Shown here: positions 46,617 through 55,685 of the stretch, piece after piece | How the letters are laid out: each line of letters begins with the position of its first letter | Numbering within the stretch: position 1 is the stretch's first letter | Assembly (NCBI RefSeq): GCF_003581615.1 | Contig: NZ_QXFH01000070.1 | Location: forward strand, 959,215 to 1,023,214 | DNA length: 64,000 bases | DNA from: Flagellimonas lutimaris | GTDB taxonomy: Bacteria; Bacteroidota; Bacteroidia; Flavobacteriales; Flavobacteriaceae | Direction: 5' to 3' | Made by a program: the position numbers and the translations under genes | The notes under the pieces: generated by a model | What the model was told of the DNA's origin: nothing | Database searches by the model: none | The model's input: only the letters and a program-made list of their open reading frames with translations

Positions 46617-47838
46617 TCGGGACGTTTGGCAAGAAATATTCAATACGCTCAAGACTAATAAATTGAGAACCTTTTTGACGGGTTTTTCCGTGGGATGGGC
46701 CATCTTTATTTTAGTTATGCTCCTAGCTTCGGTAAACGGTATGCAAAACGGTTTTACTGGTCAGTTTAACGATGATGCCACCAATTCCATCTTTGTTCGT
46801 CCAGGAACTACATCCAAAGCATATGGAGGTTTTGAGGCCGGCAGACGTATCCAATTGAAAAATGATGATTTAGAGTACATCAAACAAAGTTTTCCTGAAG
46901 ATGTCGAGTATATAAGCGCAAGATATTACGCCAATACAACCGCTAGATATAAAAGTGAAACAGGTTCGTATTCCGTGCAAGGGACACATCCAGATCATCA
47001 GGCGATAGAAAAAACACTGGTGGTTGCTGGTAGATATATCAATGAAGCAGATATCATCAACAAGGCCAAAGTTGCCGTAATCGGTAGAAAGGTTGCAGAA
47101 GACCTTTTTAAGGATGAAGATCCATTAGGGAAATTTGTCGAATTCAATGGATTGCCTTTTAGGGTAATTGGCATTTTTACAGATGATGGAGATGATAATG
47201 CCGAAAGAAGAATATATGCCCCTGTAAGCACGTATCAGCGTATTTATGGGAATACCAACAATATCAATATGATTGCTCTTACATACAATCCAACCTACGA
47301 CCTTGCTACATCATTGGAGTTTTCGAGTAGATTGGAGGATTTAATGAAAAGACGACATAAAATTGACCCGGACGACCAATCAGGCCTTTATATATTTAAC
47401 TATGCTGAGGCCTTTGATAATATTAACAGTTTTACATCTGTATTGAAAGCAATTGGTATTGGTGTTGGGTTTTTGATACTCATCGCTGGGATTGTGGGTA
47501 TCGGAAATATCATGGTGTTTACTATTAAGGAGAGAACAAAAGAAATTGGGGTGCGAAAAGCCCTCGGCGCAAGACCTAGTCAAATCGTGAACTTGGTATT
47601 GTTGGAGTCGGTTTTTATTACGTCGATTTCAGGTTTTGTTGGACTGTTGTTTGCTTGGATGATTTTGGCCGCAATAGGTCCTACGATTCAGACACCGGCC
47701 TTTAGCGATCCATCGGTAAGCCTTTCCGTTGTGGTTACAGCCACAATAATATTGATTATTGCAGGAGTATTGGCAGGCTTGTTGCCGGCTATGAAAGCTG
47801 CAAATGTAAAACCCATTGTTGCACTAAGTGATAAATAG
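46609..47838 (+). CDS. MacB-like ABC permease (block 2, type A)
   Basis: A 409-residue permease paired with the overlapping ATPase. It has the N-terminal segment (NKLRTFLTGFSVGWAIFILV), a MacB_PCD domain, and FtsX segments with KERTKEIGVRKALGARPSQ. It begins like the permease at 42158 and shares the GxRIQLxN stretch after a GGFEAGR or GLNPGR turn. It starts within the ATPase gene's end, a sign of coupled translation. Confidence 0.92.
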   Translation: MFDRDVWQEIFNTLKTNKLRTFLTGFSVGWAIFILVMLLASVNGMQNGFTGQFNDDATNSIFVRPGTTSKAYGGFEAGRRIQLKNDDLEYIKQSFPEDVEYISARYYANTTARYKSETGSYSVQGTHPDHQAIEKTLVVAGRYINEADIINKAKVAVIGRKVAEDLFKDEDPLGKFVEFNGLPFRVIGIFTDDGDDNAERRIYAPVSTYQRIYGNTNNINMIALTYNPTYDLATSLEFSSRLEDLMKRRHKIDPDDQSGLYIFNYAEAFDNINSFTSVLKAIGIGVGFLILIAGIVGIGNIMVFTIKERTKEIGVRKALGARPSQIVNLVLLESVFITSISGFVGLLFAWMILAAIGPTIQTPAFSDPSVSLSVVVTATIILIIAGVLAGLLPAMKAANVKPIVALSDK

Positions 47839-47840
47839 TT

Positions 47841-49097
47841 ATGTGGTTATTTGATAAGGACTTGTGGATCGAAATTTTTCATACGCTGGGCAAGAATATG
47901 CTTAGGACCTTCCTCACCATGCTTGGAGTGATCTTTGCTATGATCATCTTGGTGTTGTTATTGGGCTCCGCCAATGGTATGAGCAATGGATTCAATAAAC
48001 TTTTTGCAGGTACTGCTTCGAACAGTCTGTTTGTTTGGGGACAATCAACCTCAGAACCTTACAAAGGTTTTGAGCGAGGAAGAAGAATCCGCTACAAGCT
48101 TGAAGATGCGGACATCCTGAAAAAACAGATTCCGGAAATTGAGGTATTGGCCCCTCGAATTGAATTGGGTAACCATCGAGGTGTTGTAACCGTTTATCGA
48201 AATGGCCAAACCAGTGGTTCGGCAGTATACGGTGACTTTCCAGAAATAGATAATATCACCAAAAAGAAATTAGTGGAAGGTAGGTTTTTGAACCAGACGG
48301 ATATTGAAGGTTCAAAAAAAGTATGTGTGATTGGAGAGGAAACCTATAAACTCCTTTTCGATAAAGGAGAAAAAGCTATAGGTGAAGACATTCGTATTAA
48401 CGGTATTTATTTCTCGGTTGTTGGAATTTATAAACCAAACAATAACATCAATATTGATGGAGAAAATGCAGTTTTTATTCCCTTTACCACCTTTCAAAAA
48501 GCATTTAATTCTGGGGATAGAATGGGATGGATGGCAATAGCCGTGGAAGAAAGAACTCCGGTACCAGTCGTTGAAAAACAAATAAAGGATATTCTAAAGC
48601 TTAAATACGATATTCATCCGGATGACGAGCGTGCCATAGGTAGTTTTGATCTGTCTGAAATATTCAATAATATTACTGCATTTACAACGGTTCTGAAAGG
48701 ATTTTCATTTTTCGTTGGAATCTTTACGCTATTGGCCGGTGTAATTGCCATAAGTAATATCCTTTTGATTACTGTAAAGGAACGTACACAAGAAATAGGG
48801 GTAAGAAGAGCTTTGGGTGCAACACCCAAGATAGTAAAACGTCAGATTGTTTTGGAAGCCATAGTGTTGACGGCGTTTGCTGGCCTAGTAGGTTTTGCCA
48901 TTGCGGTAGGGATATTGTCCATTTTGGACGCTATGTTTGGTAGTGGGGATGATTTCCCATTCGTAAAACCAATGATTAGTGTATCGCAATTCATCGTATC
49001 ATTTGTTTTAATGGTAGGGCTGAGCGTACTCATAGGATTATTGCCAGCCAACCGAGCTGTAAGAATTAAACCCATAGATGCATTAAGAGAAGAATAA
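47841..49097 (+). CDS. MacB-like ABC permease (block 2, type B)
   Basis: A 418-residue permease two bases after its partner's stop. The plan is the same: an N-terminal segment (LRTFLTMLGVIFAMIILVLL), a MacB_PCD domain and FtsX segments with KERTQEIGVRRALGATPK. It is the counterpart of the permease at 43416, of exactly the same length. Together with the ATPase and type A permease it likely makes the inner-membrane pump. Confidence 0.92.
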   Translation: MWLFDKDLWIEIFHTLGKNMLRTFLTMLGVIFAMIILVLLLGSANGMSNGFNKLFAGTASNSLFVWGQSTSEPYKGFERGRRIRYKLEDADILKKQIPEIEVLAPRIELGNHRGVVTVYRNGQTSGSAVYGDFPEIDNITKKKLVEGRFLNQTDIEGSKKVCVIGEETYKLLFDKGEKAIGEDIRINGIYFSVVGIYKPNNNINIDGENAVFIPFTTFQKAFNSGDRMGWMAIAVEERTPVPVVEKQIKDILKLKYDIHPDDERAIGSFDLSEIFNNITAFTTVLKGFSFFVGIFTLLAGVIAISNILLITVKERTQEIGVRRALGATPKIVKRQIVLEAIVLTAFAGLVGFAIAVGILSILDAMFGSGDDFPFVKPMISVSQFIVSFVLMVGLSVLIGLLPANRAVRIKPIDALREE

Positions 49098-49137
49098 TCA
49101 TCAATACAATTTAAATAACGAAATCAAATAAGCAAGA

Positions 49138-50256
49138 ATGAACAAGTATGTAAAATACGGATTGATAGGGGTAGTGGTCATAGGTATTTTGGCCGCGGTA
49201 GTCTACTTTTTAAAGCAGAACAGTACTCCTGTAGAGCTGTATAAAACCGAAACAGCTGAACGGAAGGATATAGTAAATAAGGTAATTGTTACCGGAAAGG
49301 TTATTCCTGAAGATGAAATTAATATCAAACCTCAAATATCTGGGATTATTGATAAAATCCTTTTGGAAGAAGGGGTGAGAGTACAATCAGGAGACCTTAT
49401 TGCGGTAATTAAAGTAGTTCCCAATGAGCAATCCATGAACCAGGCCGCAGGTAGGGTTCGCAATGCCGAATTGGCGTTGAGCAATGCCAAGTTGGAGTAC
49501 GATAGAAACAAAACATTGTTTGAAAAAGGGGTGATTTCAAACCAAGATTTCAACAACTTGAAATTGACCTACGAACAAGCTTTGCAAGAGTTGAAAAATG
49601 CACAGGCCGATTATCAGATTATTAGAAAAGGTTCTGCTGGAGGTTCAGCGAGTGCAAATACCAATATTAGGGCCACTGTTTCCGGAACTATCTTGGAGAT
49701 TCCTGTAAAAGAGGGGGACCAGGTAATCCAAAGTAACAACTTTAACGAGGGTACCACTATTGCCACTATCGCTGATATGTCCAAAATGATATTTGAAGGA
49801 GAAGTGGACGAAGCCGAGGTTGGAAAACTACATGTTGGAATGCCTTTGGAAATTAGTTTGGGAGCTTTGGAAGCACAAAAATTTGATGCCAATCTTAAGT
49901 TTATTGCACCAAAAGGTGTAGAGGAAGAAGGGGCTGTTCAGTTTAAAATCGAAGGTGATTTAGCTGTTAAGGATACCGATAGTACTTCATATGTTCGAGC
50001 AGGTTACAGTGCCAATGCCTCCATTGTTTTAGAGGAGAAGAAAGATGTACTTTCCTTAAAAGAAGCCTTGCTTCAATTTGACAAAGAAACGGAAAAGCCT
50101 TACGTAGAGGTTGAAGTGGGAGAGAACGAGTTTGAGCGTAGAGATCTTGAGTTGGGTGTAAGTGACGGTATAGATGTCGAAATAGTTTCAGGTATTGGTG
50201 AAGACGATAAAATCAAAGTTTGGAACAAGCTTGAGAAAAAATCTGATGAAGATTAA
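49138..50256 (+). CDS. Periplasmic adaptor (HlyD/MacA-like), block 2
   Basis: A 372-residue adaptor with an N-terminal anchor (YGLIGVVVIGILAAVVYFL), lipoyl-like halves (INIKPQISGIIDKILLEEGV), a helical hairpin (about 95-145), and a barrel and membrane-proximal region. It is strikingly similar to the adaptor at 44706, sharing TIATIADMSKMIFEGEVDE- and LSANASI- or YSANASI-type stretches. It lies between the permeases and the TolC gene. Confidence 0.92.
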   Translation: MNKYVKYGLIGVVVIGILAAVVYFLKQNSTPVELYKTETAERKDIVNKVIVTGKVIPEDEINIKPQISGIIDKILLEEGVRVQSGDLIAVIKVVPNEQSMNQAAGRVRNAELALSNAKLEYDRNKTLFEKGVISNQDFNNLKLTYEQALQELKNAQADYQIIRKGSAGGSASANTNIRATVSGTILEIPVKEGDQVIQSNNFNEGTTIATIADMSKMIFEGEVDEAEVGKLHVGMPLEISLGALEAQKFDANLKFIAPKGVEEEGAVQFKIEGDLAVKDTDSTSYVRAGYSANASIVLEEKKDVLSLKEALLQFDKETEKPYVEVEVGENEFERRDLELGVSDGIDVEIVSGIGEDDKIKVWNKLEKKSDED

Positions 50257-50298
50257 GCCATGCTGACCATCATTTTAACAACCAAAATCAAAAAACGA

Positions 50299-51648
50299 AT
50301 GAAAAATAGCATAACGATAGTATTACTGTTGTTCGCCGTTACCTTTTCCAGCGCACAAATGCGCAAATGGACACTTCAGGAATGTGTGGAATATGCAGTA
50401 GATAACAACTTGACCGTAGAACAATTTGAACTGGATTTGGAGAATGCTCAAATTGATAAATCCGATGCCATAGGAAATCTTCTTCCTAGCTTAAACGGGT
50501 CCGCCTCGGCCTCAAGTAATACAGGTTTTTCCATCAATCCAACAAACAACTTACCAACGAATAGCACTGCGTTTAACGTAAGTGGAGGGGTAAGTTCCAA
50601 CGTAACCCTATTTGATGGGTTGAGGAACATAAACCGGCTGCACCGCGCAAAAATGAGTGCTATTGCCAGTCAATACCGTTTGGATAATTTAAAGGACGAT
50701 ATTCGGTTGAACGTAGCAAACGCTTACTTGGATGTGGTTTCCAATAAAGAACAGCTTAAAACCTTTAAAGCGCAATATGCCGTTACGGAACAAGACCTGA
50801 AAAGAACCAAGGAATTGGTGGAATCCGGGGTTGTGCCAAGAGGTGATCTTTTGGAAATTGAGGCTACCGCAGCCAATCAAGAACAGCAGATAATCAATGG
50901 TGAAAGTCTTGTAATTATATCAAGAGTAAGTCTAGCACAATTGCTACAGATAACCGATTACGAAAACTTTGATATAGCAGAAGAGGAATTCTCTATACCA
51001 CCTTCCGATATTCTTAAAAACTCACCAAAGGTTATTTTTGATAAAGCATTAGGTTTTAGAAATGACATTAAATTCTCTGAAACCAATGTAGAGTTGGCCG
51101 AGCAAGATCTTAAGATTGCCAAGGGGGCTTACTTGCCGACTTTGTCGGGGTTCTTCCAATACGGTACACGGTATTCCGATGTTACCCAGATACCTGATGG
51201 AAACGGAGTTCCATATACTCCTAATTTTACCGATCAATTATGGATTTTTGATGGTATTAGTTATGGGGCCCAGTTGAACATTCCCATTTTTAATGGATGG
51301 AGTACGCGCAACAACGTTATGCGATCTAAAATCAGTTTGGAAAAAGCCAAATTGCAGCTGGAGCAGGATAAGTTGGCTTTAGAAAGTACTATTCAGCAAG
51401 CCTATGTAAACGTAAATACATTTGAAAAGGCCTATGAAGCTGCAGTAAAAACACTGGAAGCTAGACGTTTGTCCTACGAGTATGCCAAGGATCGTTACGA
51501 TGTTGGTTTAATGAATGCCTTCGAATACAGTCAAGCACAAGCTAGGCTGGAAAATGCCCAGGCCGATGTAATTAGGACCAAGTACAACTACATTTTCCGA
51601 TTAAAAATATTGGAGTTCTACTTTGGTATACCCATTGCTTTAAACTAG
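50299..51648 (+). CDS. TolC-like outer-membrane efflux protein
   Basis: A 449-residue outer-membrane channel from the ATG at 50299; the frame extends to an upstream ATG at 50260, but the signal peptide KNSITIVLLLFAVTFSSAQ fits the later one. The mature protein has two OEP repeats of long coiled-coil helices and short strands (WTLQECVEYAVDNNLTVEQ, and later PIFNGWSTRNNVMRSKISLE). It gives the complex its exit duct. A single TolC follows both pump blocks. Confidence 0.9.
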   Translation: MKNSITIVLLLFAVTFSSAQMRKWTLQECVEYAVDNNLTVEQFELDLENAQIDKSDAIGNLLPSLNGSASASSNTGFSINPTNNLPTNSTAFNVSGGVSSNVTLFDGLRNINRLHRAKMSAIASQYRLDNLKDDIRLNVANAYLDVVSNKEQLKTFKAQYAVTEQDLKRTKELVESGVVPRGDLLEIEATAANQEQQIINGESLVIISRVSLAQLLQITDYENFDIAEEEFSIPPSDILKNSPKVIFDKALGFRNDIKFSETNVELAEQDLKIAKGAYLPTLSGFFQYGTRYSDVTQIPDGNGVPYTPNFTDQLWIFDGISYGAQLNIPIFNGWSTRNNVMRSKISLEKAKLQLEQDKLALESTIQQAYVNVNTFEKAYEAAVKTLEARRLSYEYAKDRYDVGLMNAFEYSQAQARLENAQADVIRTKYNYIFRLKILEFYFGIPIALN

Positions 51649-51656
51649 TATCTTTG
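51623..51656 (+). promoter_or_regulatory. Promoter of tsaB within the end of the TolC gene
   Basis: TTG at 51623-51625 and TATCTTTG at 51649-51656 match the consensus (23-base spacing). The tsaB ATG at 51665 lies nine bases after the box, so the leader is nearly absent. Confidence 0.5.
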
Positions 51657-51664
51657 TGGCCGCT

Positions 51665-52345
51665 ATGACCATAATACTACATTTAGAAACTGCAACAACC
51701 AATTGCTCTGTGAGCATCTCAAAGGATGATGAAATCGTTGTCCTAAAAGAGAATAACGCAGCGAGTTATTCGCACTCGGAACAATTGCACGTATTTATAA
51801 AAGAAGCCTTGAAAGAGGCTTCTTTGTCATTTTCGGACTTGGATGCCGTTGCTATAAGCAAAGGTCCAGGTTCCTATACGGGACTCCGTATTGGGGTGTC
51901 AGCGGCAAAAGGAATTTGTTTTTCCTTGGATATACCGTTGATTTCGATACCCACTTTACAGAGTATGGCACGTCAGGTGGATTTAAAACCTGGGGAGTTG
52001 GTGATTCCAGCGCTCGATGCCCGACGTATGGAGGTGTATTCTTGTGTTTATAATAACAACTATCAAGAAGTACGGGAAACTCGTGCGGAGATAATTAATG
52101 AGGAATCCTTTGTTGAATACCTTGGCGAGAACGAGGTGTATGTAGTAGGTAGTGGGGCAGAAAAATGTAGGGGTGTCTTGCAACACCCCAATTTTATTTT
52201 CGATGAATCTGTTGTTCCTTCAGCCGAGGATATGGTTTCGATGGCTTTTGAAAAGTTTGAGTCGAAACAATTTGAGGATGTGGCCTATTTTGAACCTTAT
52301 TACCTCAAAGATTTTGTTCTTCAACAAAAGAAGAAAAAAAATTAA
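51665..52345 (+). CDS. tsaB: tRNA threonylcarbamoyladenosine biosynthesis protein TsaB
   Basis: TsaB is the non-catalytic partner of TsaD in forming the t6A base of tRNA. The ~226-residue protein shows the diagnostic LHLETATTNCSVSIS start and the SKGPGSYTGLRIGVSAAKG stretch. The ATPase site residues of TsaD are absent, as expected. The start ATG is at 51665; an in-frame GTG at 51656 overlaps the promoter box. Its stop overlaps the convergent mscS-type gene by four bases. Confidence 0.95.
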   Translation: MTIILHLETATTNCSVSISKDDEIVVLKENNAASYSHSEQLHVFIKEALKEASLSFSDLDAVAISKGPGSYTGLRIGVSAAKGICFSLDIPLISIPTLQSMARQVDLKPGELVIPALDARRMEVYSCVYNNNYQEVRETRAEIINEESFVEYLGENEVYVVGSGAEKCRGVLQHPNFIFDESVVPSAEDMVSMAFEKFESKQFEDVAYFEPYYLKDFVLQQKKKKN

Positions 52346-53169
52346 TCCATTACAGCTTTGTGCATCACCCGTTGTGGGAATGGAATCTCAATTCCTGCGG
52401 CGTCAAAACGTAGTTTGGTTTGCTCTATTACATAAAAATGCGCTGGCCAAAAAACATCGTTATTGGCCCAAAAGCGGAGTGTAAGATTTACGGAACTATC
52501 ACCCAATTCGCCCACATATACTTCTGGAGCAGGTTCGGTATTGATGCTGGGATTTTCGGCACATATCTTTAAAAGAATTTCTTTGGCTTCTTTAATATTG
52601 GATCCATATCCAATCCCTACATCAAATTTATCCCTTCGGGTATTCTCCATATTATAATTGATTACGTTCCCATTGGAAAGCTGTCCATTTGGGATAATGG
52701 CAATTTGGTTGCCAAACGTGCTCAGTTTTGTATTGAAAATGGAAATCTCCTTTACGGTTCCGTCCACTCCTTGGGCAGAGATAAAATCACCCACCTTAAA
52801 AGGTTTAAAGATTAAAATGAGTACCCCTCCGGCAAAATTGGCCAAGGATCCTTGTAGGGCCAAACCAATGGCAAGACCGGCGGCACCGACCAAGGCAACC
52901 AATGATGAGGTTTTGACGCCCAATTGCGTTACTACCAAAACAAATACTAGAGCTTTAAGGATAACACTTATAAAACTCTGTAAAAATGATTCCAGGGTTT
53001 CATCGTAATCCTTTTTAGCAAAAAATCGGCGCACCATTTTATTGATCAATCGGATTACCCAAACACCCACAAAAAAAGTAATGATGGCCGTAATAAGATT
53101 GGGCAATATACTAAAGGACCATTCTACAGCTTGGTCTATGTAATCTTGATAATTTTCTAATTCTTCCAT
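52342..53169 (-). CDS. MscS-family mechanosensitive channel
   Basis: A 275-residue inner-membrane channel that releases solutes under osmotic shock. It has three N-terminal membrane segments (about 20-100), the pore helix VGAAGLAIGLALQGSLANFAGG and the cytoplasmic MscS domain with FKVGDFISAQGVDGTVKEI. The length equals the small-type channel. The ATG at 53169 is chosen; the frame begins with a TTG at 53193. The gene is convergent with tsaB. Confidence 0.93.
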   Translation of the reverse strand: MEELENYQDYIDQAVEWSFSILPNLITAIITFFVGVWVIRLINKMVRRFFAKKDYDETLESFLQSFISVILKALVFVLVVTQLGVKTSSLVALVGAAGLAIGLALQGSLANFAGGVLILIFKPFKVGDFISAQGVDGTVKEISIFNTKLSTFGNQIAIIPNGQLSNGNVINYNMENTRRDKFDVGIGYGSNIKEAKEILLKICAENPSINTEPAPEVYVGELGDSSVNLTLRFWANNDVFWPAHFYVIEQTKLRFDAAGIEIPFPQRVMHKAVMD

Positions 53170-53241
53170 AATGGTTTTTAGTTTAAATAGCAACGTAATT
53201 AATATTCAAATGAAATAAAAAAAAAGGTTTTTAAACAAATG

Positions 53242-55347
53242 TTAATTGGCTAGCTGTTTTAGAACTTCTTCAGCGTTTGATACGGGTAGTTTGCAGGCGC
53301 CTTCAATGCATACATAGGCAAGTGTTTCTCCGGGCACGTCCCTGTTTTCTAATAGTTCAATGTTTGCATCTTTTTGGGTGCCCACCAAAATGCTATTGGG
53401 AACATAGACTTTACTGATTTCTTGTCCTATGGATTTGTAGTCTTTGCCAACTATGGCTATTTCGTAAAAGTTTTGGTTAAGGTATAGCGCCAAATGCAGC
53501 CAGTTCGAAAATCCTTGGGCCCTTCGGTCAAAATCCTTTTGAACGTTTTTGAGCATTTGTTTGGCGGTTTCCCCATAGGTTTCATCTGGATACAGTTTAT
53601 GAAATTTATATAGATTGATGGCCATCATAGAGTTGGAAGATGAGATCACATTATCATCAACTTCTATGGTTCTTCTGATCAAGGATTGGTCTTCATCCGA
53701 AGTATAAAAAAACATACCTGATTCTTCATCCAAAAAGTGTTTTTTGGAATATTCGAGCAGGTTTTTGGCCAAATTGAGCCATTTTTCATCAAAAGTAACC
53801 TCGTAGAGTGAAAGGTAAGCATCGATCACAGTGGTATAATCATCTAAAAAGGCATTGATGGTGCTTCTACCTTCTTTGTGGTTTCTGTAGAGCGAACCAT
53901 CCTGTTTCATCATTTCACGTTCAATAAACTCTGCGTTTTTAATGGCTAAAGTCAAGTATCTTTTTTCGCCAAAATAGCGATACGCATCTACAAGCCCTTT
54001 CAACATTAAACCGTTCCAAGAAGTTAGTATTTTGTCGTCCAATCGTGGTTTGGGACGTTTGCTTCTTTCTTCTTTGAGTATGGTGAGGCTCTTGTTTATT
54101 TTGATCTTCAGTTCAGGTATCGAAATATTGAACTTTTTAGCAACATCTTGATTGCTTTTATCCCTAATCAAGACATAGTTTTCTTCCTCCCAATGTCCAT
54201 AGGAATTAATATTGAAATAGTCCTGAAAAACCTCATAATCATCACCCAATAGTTGGGTGAGTTCCTCTTTTGTCCAAACGTAATAGGCGCCCTCCTCCAG
54301 ATTGCCGTTGTCATCAAGGCTATCTGCATCCAAGGAGGAATAAAATCCACCGCTTTCATCCAAAAGTTCTTCTTCGGTAAAATCAATGGTCTCCGTCACC
54401 ACATTTTTGTACAATTCATTTTTGGTTACCGCGTAGGCCTTGGCGTATAAGCTTATCAGTTGCCCATTGTCGTACAGCATTTTTTCAAAATGGGGTACAT
54501 GCCATTTGGTATCCACGGCATATCGGGAAAATCCACCGCCTACATGGTCGTAAACGCCACCATATGCCATTCGGGTGAGCGTGGTGTCCACAAATTCCAT
54601 AATTTCGGCATTGTCGGTCGATGTGGCATAGTGTAATAAAAAGTCCCAATTGTTGGGCATCATAAATTTTGGAGCACGTTTATGCCCGCCCAAAAACGTA
54701 TCAAAATATTGGGTCCAATTTTGTACAGATGCATCCAATTGCTCCAAAGAATAGAGGTCGCTGTCCTCATCATTTTCTACAAGGTTGATAGCTTGGAGTC
54801 CATCCGCTAAATCCGAGGCGTATTTTGTTACTCGGGGTTTATCTTCTTTATAAAGGGTGGCAAGCTGCTCCAATGATTTTATCCAATTGTCCTTTGGAAC
54901 ATAAGTAGCGCCCCAAAAAGGTCTCCCGTCTGGTAAGGCGACAATATTTAGTGGCCACCCACCATTCCCATTGATCATCTGGATGGCATCCATATAAATT
55001 TGGTCCACATCGGGACGTTCCTCTCTATCAATTTTAATGTTTATGAAATTCTCATTCATTAATCGGGCTACTTCCTCATCTTCAAAACACTCTTTTTCCA
55101 TAACGTGGCACCAATGGCAGGCGGCATACCCAATACTAATGAGTAAAAGTTTATCCTCCTTTTGGGCCCTTTCGAGTACATCTGGGCGCCATGCTTCCCA
55201 ATTTACGGGGTTGTGGGCATGTTGTAGCAGATAAGGGCTGGTTTCCTCTATTAGGGCATTGGTATATTCGTGGGTCACTTCTTTAGGTTTTTGGTTGCAG
55301 CTTAGGACCGCTGCGGCAATTAATAAATAGAAAAGCACTTTTTTCAT
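53242..55347 (-). CDS. DUF255 thioredoxin-like / YyaL-type lipoprotein
   Basis: A ~701-residue protein related to bacterial YyaL and human SPATA20. It has a lipoprotein signal (lipobox VLSC, Cys near residue 17), so it is probably attached to the periplasmic side of a membrane. The N-terminal ~180 residues are the DUF255 thioredoxin-like domain with SPYLLQHAHNPVNW and the Cys pair in CHWCHVM. The rest resembles an (alpha/alpha)6 barrel with KAYAVTKN-type helices and DDKILTSWNGLMLKGL. The activity of the family is not established. The start is the ATG at 55347; the first ATG (55368) lies in the dodecin terminator. Confidence 0.88.
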   Translation of the reverse strand: MKKVLFYLLIAAAVLSCNQKPKEVTHEYTNALIEETSPYLLQHAHNPVNWEAWRPDVLERAQKEDKLLLISIGYAACHWCHVMEKECFEDEEVARLMNENFINIKIDREERPDVDQIYMDAIQMINGNGGWPLNIVALPDGRPFWGATYVPKDNWIKSLEQLATLYKEDKPRVTKYASDLADGLQAINLVENDEDSDLYSLEQLDASVQNWTQYFDTFLGGHKRAPKFMMPNNWDFLLHYATSTDNAEIMEFVDTTLTRMAYGGVYDHVGGGFSRYAVDTKWHVPHFEKMLYDNGQLISLYAKAYAVTKNELYKNVVTETIDFTEEELLDESGGFYSSLDADSLDDNGNLEEGAYYVWTKEELTQLLGDDYEVFQDYFNINSYGHWEEENYVLIRDKSNQDVAKKFNISIPELKIKINKSLTILKEERSKRPKPRLDDKILTSWNGLMLKGLVDAYRYFGEKRYLTLAIKNAEFIEREMMKQDGSLYRNHKEGRSTINAFLDDYTTVIDAYLSLYEVTFDEKWLNLAKNLLEYSKKHFLDEESGMFFYTSDEDQSLIRRTIEVDDNVISSSNSMMAINLYKFHKLYPDETYGETAKQMLKNVQKDFDRRAQGFSNWLHLALYLNQNFYEIAIVGKDYKSIGQEISKVYVPNSILVGTQKDANIELLENRDVPGETLAYVCIEGACKLPVSNAEEVLKQLAN

Positions 55348-55367
55348 CAGGAGAGCATTTTTGCGCA

Positions 55368-55396
55368 TAAAAAAATGCGTCCATTTTGGGACGCAT
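55368..55396 (-). terminator. Terminator of the dodecin gene (minus strand)
   Basis: Read on the minus strand, ATGCGTCCC (from 55396), a short loop and GGACGCAT precede seven T, a good intrinsic terminator. It lies between dodecin and the DUF255 gene. Confidence 0.8.
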
Positions 55397-55414
55397 CTTC
55401 ATTTCATTAATTTT

Positions 55415-55615
55415 TTAATGAACTTCAAAGGTAATCTTTACGTTCACCCTGTAGTCGTCAATCTTTCCATCTTTTACCGTGGCGCTTTGCTCGTTGATAT
55501 AGATGGAACGAATGTTCTTTACAGATTTTGAGGCTTGCTCCAACGCTTTGTTGGTTGCATCTTCCCAGCTTTTGCTGGAATTCGCCAATACTTCAATAAC
55601 TTTTAAAACTGCCAT
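55415..55615 (-). CDS. Dodecin
   Basis: Dodecins form twelve-subunit shells that store flavins or, in some bacteria, coenzyme A. The 66-residue protein (from ATG 55615) has the family start AVLKVIEVLANSSKSWEDA and SVKNIRSIYINEQSATVKDG; the usual length is 66-68. The frame extends to 55642 but the extra residues are not conserved. It has its own terminator. Confidence 0.93.
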   Translation of the reverse strand: MAVLKVIEVLANSSKSWEDATNKALEQASKSVKNIRSIYINEQSATVKDGKIDDYRVNVKITFEVH

Positions 55616-55685
55616 GGTCAATGTTTTTATGATTCCTTTCAATTTAACAAATTTTGATGGGAATTCGGCAGTAAAACAGCGTTAA

